A DNA stretch of 41,356 nucleotides from JAUSKF01 sp964545345. Its GTDB lineage: Bacteria; Patescibacteriota; Minisyncoccia; UBA6257; WO2-44-18. Positions 35,448-41,356 of the stretch are shown here, piece after piece; positions within the stretch are counted from its first letter, which is position 1, and every line of letters begins with the position of its first letter. Where the stretch lies: contig CAZJFE010000004.1 in assembly GCA_964545345.1 (NCBI GenBank), positions 1 to 41,356 of the forward strand, given 5' to 3'. The notes under the pieces are model-generated. The model ran no database searches, was not told where the DNA came from, and saw only the letters and a program-made list of their open reading frames with translations. Made by a program: the position numbers and the translations under genes.

Positions 35448-35918
35448 GTGGATCTAAGCGATTATGTTCATAAGGAGCGCAAAGCCCCGTCTTTTGAAGA
35501 GCTGTGCAAAAACCTCGGCATCGACCGCGATGCATGGGGAAAGCAAAAAAACGTCGTACTGATAAAGGCTCGCACTCTAGCTCTTACCGAAGCTGCGGCT
35601 CTCTACGCCTACGCTACCCTGAATGTAATCGTGAAATTTTTCAAGGAGAAGAATCTTGAAGTTGTTAAAGGGGTTCTTTCCGAGCTGGAGCCAACCGTAA
35701 ATAACACCATTGATAAAACCTGGAATAATCCGAGTAACAGCCACCTCTCGGAAAATGAGCTCGACGAGCGAATCAAAGCCGGTAGAGAAGCAGTCGCTCA
35801 TGCCGCCAATATATTTAACAACACTCCGCATTTAGTGCCTCCACAAGCTCTAAAAGCAACGCTGGAAGCGCGTGATTTATGTGACCACGCCCTACGGCAA
35901 CCGCGAGTTGGTCCATGA
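35448..35918 (+). CDS. Hypothetical alpha-helical protein
   Basis: This 156-residue soluble protein is nearly all helical in pattern: F-E-E-L-C-K-N-L-G-I-D, L-T-E-A-A-A-L-Y-A-Y-A-T-L-N-V-I-V-K-F-F-K-E-K, and R-E-A-V-A-H-A-A-N-I-F-N-N. There is no recognised family. The GTG start has AAGGAG nine bases before it. It ends at its own terminator. Confidence 0.65.
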   Translation: MDLSDYVHKERKAPSFEELCKNLGIDRDAWGKQKNVVLIKARTLALTEAAALYAYATLNVIVKFFKEKNLEVVKGVLSELEPTVNNTIDKTWNNPSNSHLSENELDERIKAGREAVAHAANIFNNTPHLVPPQALKATLEARDLCDHALRQPRVGP

Positions 35919-35934
35919 CAATACTCGCAAACAG

Positions 35935-35962
35935 AACCTCGACAATGTCGGGGTTTTTTATT
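35935..35962 (+). terminator. Intrinsic terminator after the gene at 35448
   Basis: AACCTCGAC pairs with GTCGGGGTT (one G-U) across AAT; TTTTATT follows. Confidence 0.85.
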
Positions 35963-36000
35963 ACTCTATCTGCGTACTTTGAAAAACGAGGGGCCAAGAA

Positions 36001-37809
36001 ATGAAGCGATGGCTGAAACGGTTGAGTCTTGGATTTTTGGTATTGGTCGCGGGAACTGGCATTTACTACATCGCCAGCTACAATATCTCCTGGAATAACT
36101 TTGGCGTGGTGGAAGATGGGAAAATTTACCGCTGTGGTCAGCTGAATGAAAAATCCCTGAAAGAAATCACCAATAAATACAAAATCAAAACGATTGTCAG
36201 CTTGAGAGGCGGCCCGCCGCAAATGGAAAAAGATTTTGCTGCTGCTAATGGAATTCAAGTTTTTGCCTTCAGAATGTCGGCCAGAACCGAACCGAAAGAT
36301 GAAGATATTGAAAAAGCGCTGGAGATTATCAGCAACCCGATCAATCAACCCGTTCTAGTTCATTGTAGAGGCGGAGCGGATCGCACCGGCCTGATACTTG
36401 CCTTGCATAGAGTTCTGCATCAAGGATGGAACCTATCGGACGCCGAAGCAGAGATGAGCTACTACCGCAATCTCCCCTTTTTCACTCCGATGCCGAGACA
36501 AAAACTCCGGCAGTATGTTTTGGAAAAGGCGGTTATTGACCATAAATTGCTCAATGCCACCGGAACCAACGGAGGTTTCCGCGCCGCCGCCGACAAAGAA
36601 ATTATCACCCCCAAAGGACAGCCGACACTGGCGGGATTTTCTCCAAAACGGTTATCACTGGGAGTCCACGATGATCTCTCCGCGCGCTGTCTGGTGATTG
36701 AATGCCCCACTGGAGAAAAATTAGCGATTGTTTCGCTGGACCTGGTGGGATTCATCCGTTACGACGTCCTACAAGTTAGAAAAGAAATCCGAGAACGAGG
36801 AATACTGAACCCCGATTTCCTGATAATTTGCTCTACACACCAACATTCCGGACCGGATCCGATCGGAATCTGGGGCCGTTTCTTCGCTGTTCCGCCCAAC
36901 ATTTCCGGATCCGGCCGTGATGAAACATATCTGGCTGGTGTACGTGAAAAGATTGTTTCCCTGGTGAAACGAACGATCGCCAAACTTGAACCGGCGAAGC
37001 TAGAAATCATAGAAGCGTCAGGCGAAGGATATTCCAAAAATATCCGCCTGGAAAAAGAAATTGACCAGTCTCTGATGACTCTAAAAATCACCGGGGATAA
37101 TGGAACAATCGCGACGCTAGTTAATTTCGGAGTTCACCCGGAATCTTATCGCCAGGATAATCAATTAATCACCGCCGATTTCCCGGGACAACTCGTTCAA
37201 AAGTTGGAAAAGGAATGGGGCGGTACAGCGATATTCGTGAATGGACTATTGGGAGCGATGGTTTCGGTGCGAACCGGGAATCTCGGAATTGAAAACCCCA
37301 CCGCGGAACAACGCGCCGAAGGAACGGCTGTCGGACTGACTAAGCGCATCACGGATGCCGATCCGAAAAAAACGGAATTGAATTTTTCCAATGGCTACCT
37401 GCGAATCCGGAAAAAACTGATCAAAATTCCATTGGATAATTTCTACTTCCAGGAGGGAATGAAGCTCGGTGTAATCCCCTACAGCTCCGACACGGTAACT
37501 GAAAACCAAGAAGTGATTGTGGAAATCGGAATTGTAGACCTGGGAGATCTGCGGATACTACTGGTGCCCGGAGAAATGCAACCAAAAATTGGCCTGCGGA
37601 TAAAGGAACTCACTGGGGCGAAAATGATTTTCGGACTCGCCAACGACGAAATTGGCTATATCATTCCGACAGAAGATTTCTACAAGAAGGTGACGCACCC
37701 GAAAAAAGGCGAGGTGGACGTCTATAGATATGAGAGGACGATGTCTCTAAGTCCTAAGCTAGGGCAATTGATCTATGAAGCGTTTAGGGAACTGACGTCT
37801 AGAGACTAA
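36001..37809 (+). CDS. Fusion of a DSP-type phosphatase and a neutral/alkaline ceramidase-like domain
   Basis: This 602-residue exported protein has an N-terminal anchor (LSLGFLVLVAGTGIYYI). Residues of about 35-180 are a cysteine phosphatase: I-Y-R-C-G-Q, T-I-V-S-L-R-G-G and the CX5R loop V-H-C-R-G-G-A-D-R-T-G-L. From about residue 195 a domain like neutral ceramidase follows: A-G-F-S-P-K-R-L-S-L-G-V-H-D-D-L-S-A-R-C-L-V, I-C-S-T-H-Q-H-S-G-P-D (HxH), V-N-F-G-V-H-P-E (second His), and P-T-E-D-F-Y and Y-R-Y-E-R as likely further metal residues. The usual C-terminal Ig-like domain is missing. A Ser lies in G-A-M-V-S-V where the nucleophile is expected. It could act on phosphorylated lipid or ceramide outside the cell. 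Confidence 0.85.
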   Translation: MKRWLKRLSLGFLVLVAGTGIYYIASYNISWNNFGVVEDGKIYRCGQLNEKSLKEITNKYKIKTIVSLRGGPPQMEKDFAAANGIQVFAFRMSARTEPKDEDIEKALEIISNPINQPVLVHCRGGADRTGLILALHRVLHQGWNLSDAEAEMSYYRNLPFFTPMPRQKLRQYVLEKAVIDHKLLNATGTNGGFRAAADKEIITPKGQPTLAGFSPKRLSLGVHDDLSARCLVIECPTGEKLAIVSLDLVGFIRYDVLQVRKEIRERGILNPDFLIICSTHQHSGPDPIGIWGRFFAVPPNISGSGRDETYLAGVREKIVSLVKRTIAKLEPAKLEIIEASGEGYSKNIRLEKEIDQSLMTLKITGDNGTIATLVNFGVHPESYRQDNQLITADFPGQLVQKLEKEWGGTAIFVNGLLGAMVSVRTGNLGIENPTAEQRAEGTAVGLTKRITDADPKKTELNFSNGYLRIRKKLIKIPLDNFYFQEGMKLGVIPYSSDTVTENQEVIVEIGIVDLGDLRILLVPGEMQPKIGLRIKELTGAKMIFGLANDEIGYIIPTEDFYKKVTHPKKGEVDVYRYERTMSLSPKLGQLIYEAFRELTSRD

Positions 37810-37854
37810 CGACGGAGACTTACGACTTACAACTTACGACGCACAAAACAAAAC

Positions 37855-37880
37855 CCCCGTCTAACAGCGGGGATTTTTTT
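37855..37880 (+). terminator. Intrinsic terminator after the fusion gene
   Basis: CCCCG pairs with CGGGG across 8 bases, followed by ATTTTTTT. Confidence 0.75.
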
Positions 37881-37893
37881 ACCAAGAATTTGC

Positions 37894-37899
37894 TATAGT
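37894..37899 (+). promoter_or_regulatory. Extended -10 box of the surface protein gene
   Basis: TGC-TATAGT ends nine bases before the ATG at 37909, which suggests a very short or absent leader. Confidence 0.55.
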
Positions 37900-37908
37900 T
37901 AGCTCAAT

Positions 37909-39294
37909 ATGATCATTTCTCTTTCCAAAAAACAAACTTTGGCAATTTTAGCGATAACATTCGCTTCAATAATGCTAGTCGCGGGGGTAGCGCAGGCAGT
38001 CACTTATGTTGATGCCGATAGCGTCGGAATCGCTACCTCCAGCCCGGGAGCCGCCTTGGGTGTTAAAGGAGCCGGTATTTTTGAAGGTTTTGTCTCCGCG
38101 GATTATTTTGTCTCTACCTCTACTCACGCATCTTGGGTATCAGGAAATTTTCATATTGCAACCATTACTCCTTACGACACCGCCGCTGAATTTACCGTGC
38201 AGGGTGATGCTCATATCAGCAGACACGCCGCGATCGGTCCACAAGCTGCGATTGATGGGAATTCGGTAGTTTGCCCTGACTGCGGCTATACCTATTCCAC
38301 TATTCTAACCAACCGAGAAATTGTTACAGATATGACGACAGCAGTGTTCGTAGAAGGAATCAGTAATGAAATGGTACTAAATCCAAGTTCGGTTCCGACT
38401 TCTATCGCCTGGGGTATTGATAACGAAGTCTTTATAAAATCAGGGAACACCAGAAATTTTACTAGTCTGGGTGGTGATTTTACCGGCGTAACTCATGAAG
38501 GATCCGGTAATGTCACCAATTCGGTAAGAGGCGTCGTGGCTTACATGGAAAATGCGGGCTCTGGAACAATCGCAAGATTAACCGGCTTTGACGCGTCCAT
38601 GATTAACCGAACCGGCGGTGGCGCGGTAACTCTTATGAGAGGCGTAAACATTAACATTCCCCAAAATACTGGCGGTGGAACGGTAGCCAATAATTATGGA
38701 TTATTTGTTGACGATCAATCTTCGGTGGGATCAACACAGAGCTACAATATCTATTCAATAGGCCCAACCAGTAAAAACTTTTTTGGTGGGGACGTATTCG
38801 TAGGAGGGGGAGACATTCAAATTGGCACCGGCTCCGCGACCACAACCATTACCGCTACTTCCGGATTTCTGGGCGTAGCTAGTAGCGCTCCTGGAACTAT
38901 TTTCGGAGTTAAGGGTGACTCGGATTTCGCCGGATCGCTAACCGTCGCGGACAACCTCAAGGCCTCATATCTGATCGCTACTTCAACCACGGCGACCAGC
39001 ACGATCGGCTACGGACTGAACGTAGACTCAGGCACTTTTGTAGTTGACGCTAACGGCAACGGCGTTCTAATTGCCACCTCAACTCTGCCATCCACAAACA
39101 ATGTAGTTATGGCTGCCGGAACCGGTAGCGCCAGCTCAACCGTATTCATTTCCGGAGGCGCTTCGGTTGGCTCAGCGCTAATCATTAAATCTTCAAACGG
39201 CAATGGCTGCATTTTAATCAGCGGTAATAGCGCTGATGGGGATGCCGATGGGACTATTCCACTGACCGGTAAGCTAATTTCCTGTCCAAAATAA
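37909..39294 (+). CDS. Secreted repeat-bearing surface protein
   Basis: This 461-residue protein has a signal peptide (LAILAITFASIMLVAGVAQA, cleavage likely after AQA) and a Thr/Ser/Gly-rich beta-structured body. Two similar units lie at residues of about 39-73 and 323-358 (G-I-A-T-S-S-P-G-A-A-L-G-V-K-G and G-V-A-S-S-A-P-G-T-I-F-G-V-K-G). Between them lie C-P-D-C-G-Y and a beta-helix-like core with N-Y-G-L-F-V-D-D and Y-N-I-Y-S-I-G. This is like tail-fibre or pilus-tip-like CPR surface proteins. A role in attachment is likely but not shown. It has few charged residues. Confidence 0.75.
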   Translation: MIISLSKKQTLAILAITFASIMLVAGVAQAVTYVDADSVGIATSSPGAALGVKGAGIFEGFVSADYFVSTSTHASWVSGNFHIATITPYDTAAEFTVQGDAHISRHAAIGPQAAIDGNSVVCPDCGYTYSTILTNREIVTDMTTAVFVEGISNEMVLNPSSVPTSIAWGIDNEVFIKSGNTRNFTSLGGDFTGVTHEGSGNVTNSVRGVVAYMENAGSGTIARLTGFDASMINRTGGGAVTLMRGVNINIPQNTGGGTVANNYGLFVDDQSSVGSTQSYNIYSIGPTSKNFFGGDVFVGGGDIQIGTGSATTTITATSGFLGVASSAPGTIFGVKGDSDFAGSLTVADNLKASYLIATSTTATSTIGYGLNVDSGTFVVDANGNGVLIATSTLPSTNNVVMAAGTGSASSTVFISGGASVGSALIIKSSNGNGCILISGNSADGDADGTIPLTGKLISCPK

Positions 39295-39354
39295 TTTTCA
39301 TTTACATTTAGCAGTTTTCTCGGTATTATCGGGGGCAGCAGATTGAAAGGAGTG

Positions 39355-39623
39355 GCCTCCTCTTTCTCTGTAAACTCTCTTCGCGTTGCGAGGAGAAATT
39401 ACCGGGAACAAGGAGTGAGGAGGTAGCTGTATACCCTACAGCAACGACGAACGACACAGTTAACCGGGAATTTCTCCCGCAACCCGCTCACGGGACACGC
39501 AAATTTTATCTCATAGCTTTGTTGCTCGGCATAGGAATAGACTTCTATATCCTATGCCTCGCGCCTCGCTCTAAGAATAAAATTTGCCGTGTCGCGATAG
39601 AGCTTTACAGAGAAAGAGGAGGC
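39355..39623 (+). promoter_or_regulatory. Structured leader of the CPBP operon, SD buried in a 20-bp inverted repeat
   Basis: 39355-39374 is the perfect inverse of 39604-39623, extended by CTCT/AGAG with one bulge. The 3' arm contains the Shine-Dalgarno sequence GAGGAGG, six bases before the ATG at 39629. The 229-base insert holds nested stems: GGAGAAATT with AATTTCTCC; GCTGTA/TACAGC; GACACG with CGTGTC next to AAATTTTAT/ATAAAATTT; and GGCATAGGA/TCCTATGCC (a near-perfect hairpin). The region from 39295 to 39628 has no other gene. Confidence 0.75.
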
Positions 39624-39628
39624 TTACC

Positions 39629-40489
39629 ATGCATCTCCCCGGCTTAATTACCGAGGGCGGGGTATCGCTAGTCTTGCTGGCGATTGTCGCCGCTTTTGTT
39701 CTGGGTTGGAAACCAAAATTAACTGCTAAAAAAGTTTCCGTAGTTGGATCGTTGCTGTTGATTGTTAATCTTTGTTTCTTGTTCATAACCCAAGAGAAAA
39801 GTCTTGACGTTTATGGCCCTACATTCTGGTTTTTCGCAATTCCGATTCTCTTTTTAGTCGACAGCGGTCCTCGTAAGATTGCCTCCGCCAACCTGATCTT
39901 TATCACTTTCTTTATGCTGGGATTCCTGGAATTAAAGCTAGTCCAGAATAATTACATTAGTTATCTTTCCGCCGCGATAATCCTAATCCTCGCTTTCCAG
40001 CTCTGGCGTGATCCTAGAGAAGAAGGGTTTATTAGAACCAAGGGGTCGCATTGGAACATCGCACTTGGAACGCTGTGCATTTTCGTCATGTTGCTGGCTT
40101 TTTCTAACCTACTTGGCTGGGAAAAGGCGCTGGCAACGAGATATCTGAAGGAAAGCCGTTGGATGCTCGCAGTCAGCGCGGCCCTCTTCTTCTTCGTGAA
40201 AGCAATTCCGGAAGAACTAATCTTCCGGGGAATCTTTCAGGGAGCATTGAAAGACAAAATTGGTTTTCGCTCGGCGTTAATCAGTTCGGCCGCTCTTTAC
40301 GGATTGACCGCGTTGAATAATCCGGCTCCTTGGGCCTTCCCAAACTGGCATGCCGCGATTAACGCGACACTACTGGGACTCGGTTGTGGCATTGTCTACC
40401 ACAAGACAAAGTCGCTAGCCGTTTCCGCCGTTCTCAATACCTCCGTTAGCTGCATGTGGTGGGCGTTACTAGCCCGAGGGGGTAATTAA
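39629..40489 (+). CDS. CPBP-family membrane protein with EExxxR but without catalytic His
   Basis: This 286-residue protein has about eight membrane helices. The CPBP (CAAX protease and bacteriocin-processing) motif 1 is intact: A-I-P-E-E-L-I-F-R-G-I-F-Q-G at about residue 194. Motif 2 would be F-x-x-x-H; here it reads L-Y-G-L-T-A-L-N-N without His. Motif 3 reads S-A-V-L-N-T-S-V-S, also without His. Known members are intramembrane proteases or immunity proteins. The ATG at 39629 has GAGGAGG six bases before it, inside the leader stem. Its stop overlaps the next ATG (TAATG). Confidence 0.82.
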   Translation: MHLPGLITEGGVSLVLLAIVAAFVLGWKPKLTAKKVSVVGSLLLIVNLCFLFITQEKSLDVYGPTFWFFAIPILFLVDSGPRKIASANLIFITFFMLGFLELKLVQNNYISYLSAAIILILAFQLWRDPREEGFIRTKGSHWNIALGTLCIFVMLLAFSNLLGWEKALATRYLKESRWMLAVSAALFFFVKAIPEELIFRGIFQGALKDKIGFRSALISSAALYGLTALNNPAPWAFPNWHAAINATLLGLGCGIVYHKTKSLAVSAVLNTSVSCMWWALLARGGN

Positions 40490-41259
40490 TGAAACGCATT
40501 AAATGGCCGGCAGTTGAAGTGGCATCCATTTTTATCCTGGTAATGCTGGCTATCCAGGTCTTCCAAGACAGAGTCATTCCATTCGCCATTACTATCTTGG
40601 CGCTCGTCGGAATCGTGATTGCAAGTTTTGTGGCCAGGATGCGAAAAATCAGAAAGGACTTAGGAAGTTGTACTCCAACTGGTAGAAAACTTCACATAGC
40701 TGAACGGGTAGCCGACTACACGGAGGAATTAGGTGTCGGCCGTTGGTGGAAAAACACGGAACGCGGCTGGGAAATAACTTTCTTGGACTGCTCCTGGATT
40801 TGGAAAATTGCCGGGCTAACGATCTTGGCTCTGGCGCTGATTCTGGCCGCCGGATACCATTTCCGGCCGGAATTCTGGCTGATTAAAAACTTCTGGGATA
40901 AAATTCAGGCAAAATTGCTATGGTACTGCTTCCTCTGGGGGCCGATCCAGCAATTTATTCTGCAAGGCTACGTCACTAACAAGCTTTATTCTATGTTTGC
41001 CGCCGATCCGAATACCAGGAAGTGCGACAACAAGGCCGCGCTAAACACGGCGCTAGTTTCGGGATTACTCTTTTTCTTCGCTCATATCCCGAACCCGACA
41101 CTGATGATTGTTACTCCGATCGCCGGAGCGGTTACCGCCTACATTTTCCTGCACTGTCGGAATGTATATATGATGGGTATCGCGCATGGAATCCTCGGAA
41201 CCGCCTTAACGTACTGCCTAGCCGATAGCATGCGAGTCGGTCCGCATTATTGGCAGTAG
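40489..41259 (+). CDS. CPBP-like membrane protein with His motifs but QQ in place of EE
   Basis: This 256-residue protein has about six to eight membrane helices. The place of motif 1 reads G-P-I-Q-Q-F-I-L-Q-G, so both Glu and the Arg are Gln. Motif 2 is intact as L-F-F-F-A-H-I-P-N-P, and motif 3 has A-H-G-I-L-G. The loss is the mirror image of that in the partner gene. It starts in the overlap TAATG, with GAGGGGG upstream, so expression is coupled to the partner. A bidirectional terminator follows. Confidence 0.75.
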   Translation: MKRIKWPAVEVASIFILVMLAIQVFQDRVIPFAITILALVGIVIASFVARMRKIRKDLGSCTPTGRKLHIAERVADYTEELGVGRWWKNTERGWEITFLDCSWIWKIAGLTILALALILAAGYHFRPEFWLIKNFWDKIQAKLLWYCFLWGPIQQFILQGYVTNKLYSMFAADPNTRKCDNKAALNTALVSGLLFFFAHIPNPTLMIVTPIAGAVTAYIFLHCRNVYMMGIAHGILGTALTYCLADSMRVGPHYWQ

Positions 41260-41273
41260 TAAAGTTAATAACA

Positions 41274-41306
41274 AAGCCGCTGAACAATCAGCGGCTTTTC
41301 TTTTTA
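41274..41306. terminator. Bidirectional terminator at the window end
   Basis: AAGCCGCTGA pairs perfectly with TCAGCGGCTT across 4 bases, with TTCTTTTTA after it on the plus strand. Confidence 0.85.
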
Positions 41307-41356
41307 TTTAACTTCAAAAAGCGATAAATATTTACCGCTATAAAGACCGGTGACAT
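41304..41356 (-). CDS. Possible partial CDS, C-terminal end
   Basis: On the minus strand a frame open from the window edge encodes G-L-Y-S-G-K-Y-L-S-L-F-E-V-K and then a TAA at 41306-41304, directly before the bidirectional hairpin. The position and composition suit the end of a convergent gene, but the piece is too short for a family call. Confidence 0.35.
   Translation of the reverse strand, partial: VTGLYSGKYLSLFEVK

Noticed and set aside
1..41356. Recoded TGA (code 25) as in some CPR lineages
   Set aside because: Several well-supported genes end at TGA with normal family length, and coupled ATGA overlaps fit TGA as stop.
1..41356. CRISPR array, transposase or prophage block
   Set aside because: No regularly spaced repeats, integrase, transposase or phage structural gene was seen on either strand.

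Overview
The window reads as a chromosomal segment of an ultra-small-genome bacterium of the Candidate Phyla Radiation (Patescibacteria, most like Parcubacteria). The grounds are dense packing of short genes, many of them small conserved families with no known function, short intergenic hairpin terminators, standard use of TGA as stop (so not the code-25 lineages), a secG/oligopeptide-binding-protein pair, a CPR-style GreA, and a DNA repertoire with almost no biosynthesis. No transposase, integrase, rRNA or CRISPR array was seen.

Layout. 1-2.0 kb (+): end of a membrane protein, secG and a solute-binding protein. 2.0-8.5 kb (mostly -): small membrane proteins, msrA, a methyltransferase coupled to a CoaB-like/class II aldolase fusion, an HD hydrolase, a zinc-ribbon cupin and a DUF1152 protein. 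8.6-9.7 kb (+): a PQQ-type sugar dehydrogenase. 9.8-13.3 kb: many small orphan genes, most with good sigma70 promoters. 13.3-18.8 kb: GIY-YIG nuclease, VanW protein, C39-like peptidase, queA and unknowns. 18.97-19.26 kb: a tRNA-Asn(GUU) gene split by a 219-nt group I intron. 19.3-26.8 kb: secreted and unknown proteins, amidohydrolase, M23-like protein, deoxyribosyltransferase-like enzyme, CREST-type ceramidase. 27.3-33.8 kb: VanY, DUF1653, BaiN-type flavoprotein, cold-shock protein, RBBP9-like fusion, VIT1/CCC1 transporter, greA, queuosine-precursor transporter. 33.8-41.3 kb (+): I78-like inhibitor, membrane PHP protein, phosphatase-ceramidase fusion, surface protein, and a coupled pair of CPBP membrane proteins.

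How the genes may work together. Envelope and peptidoglycan functions recur (VanW, VanY, M23-like, C39-like, CPBP pair, surface protein, solute-binding protein). Two unrelated ceramidase families suggest contact with sphingolipids of a host or community. QueA, a queuosine-precursor transporter and tRNA-Asn (a queuosine substrate) fit queuosine salvage.

Most interesting signals. (1) The group I intron interrupts the tRNA-Asn anticodon between positions 35 and 36. (2) Three protein genes within 4.6 kb (vanY, the flavoprotein, the VIT1/CCC1 transporter) have about 105-134-nt leaders whose two ends are perfect inverted repeats; the 3' arm runs into the start codon (GGG-ATG) and a -10-like box lies just before the 5' arm. 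Arm sequences differ between loci while pairing is kept, which suggests a translation-start-clamping RNA. A mini-version precedes tRNA-Asn. (3) The CPBP operon has a separate 20-bp inverted repeat that buries its Shine-Dalgarno sequence around a 229-nt structured insert, and its two proteins have complementary losses of catalytic residues. None of these could be tested here beyond reading the sequence.
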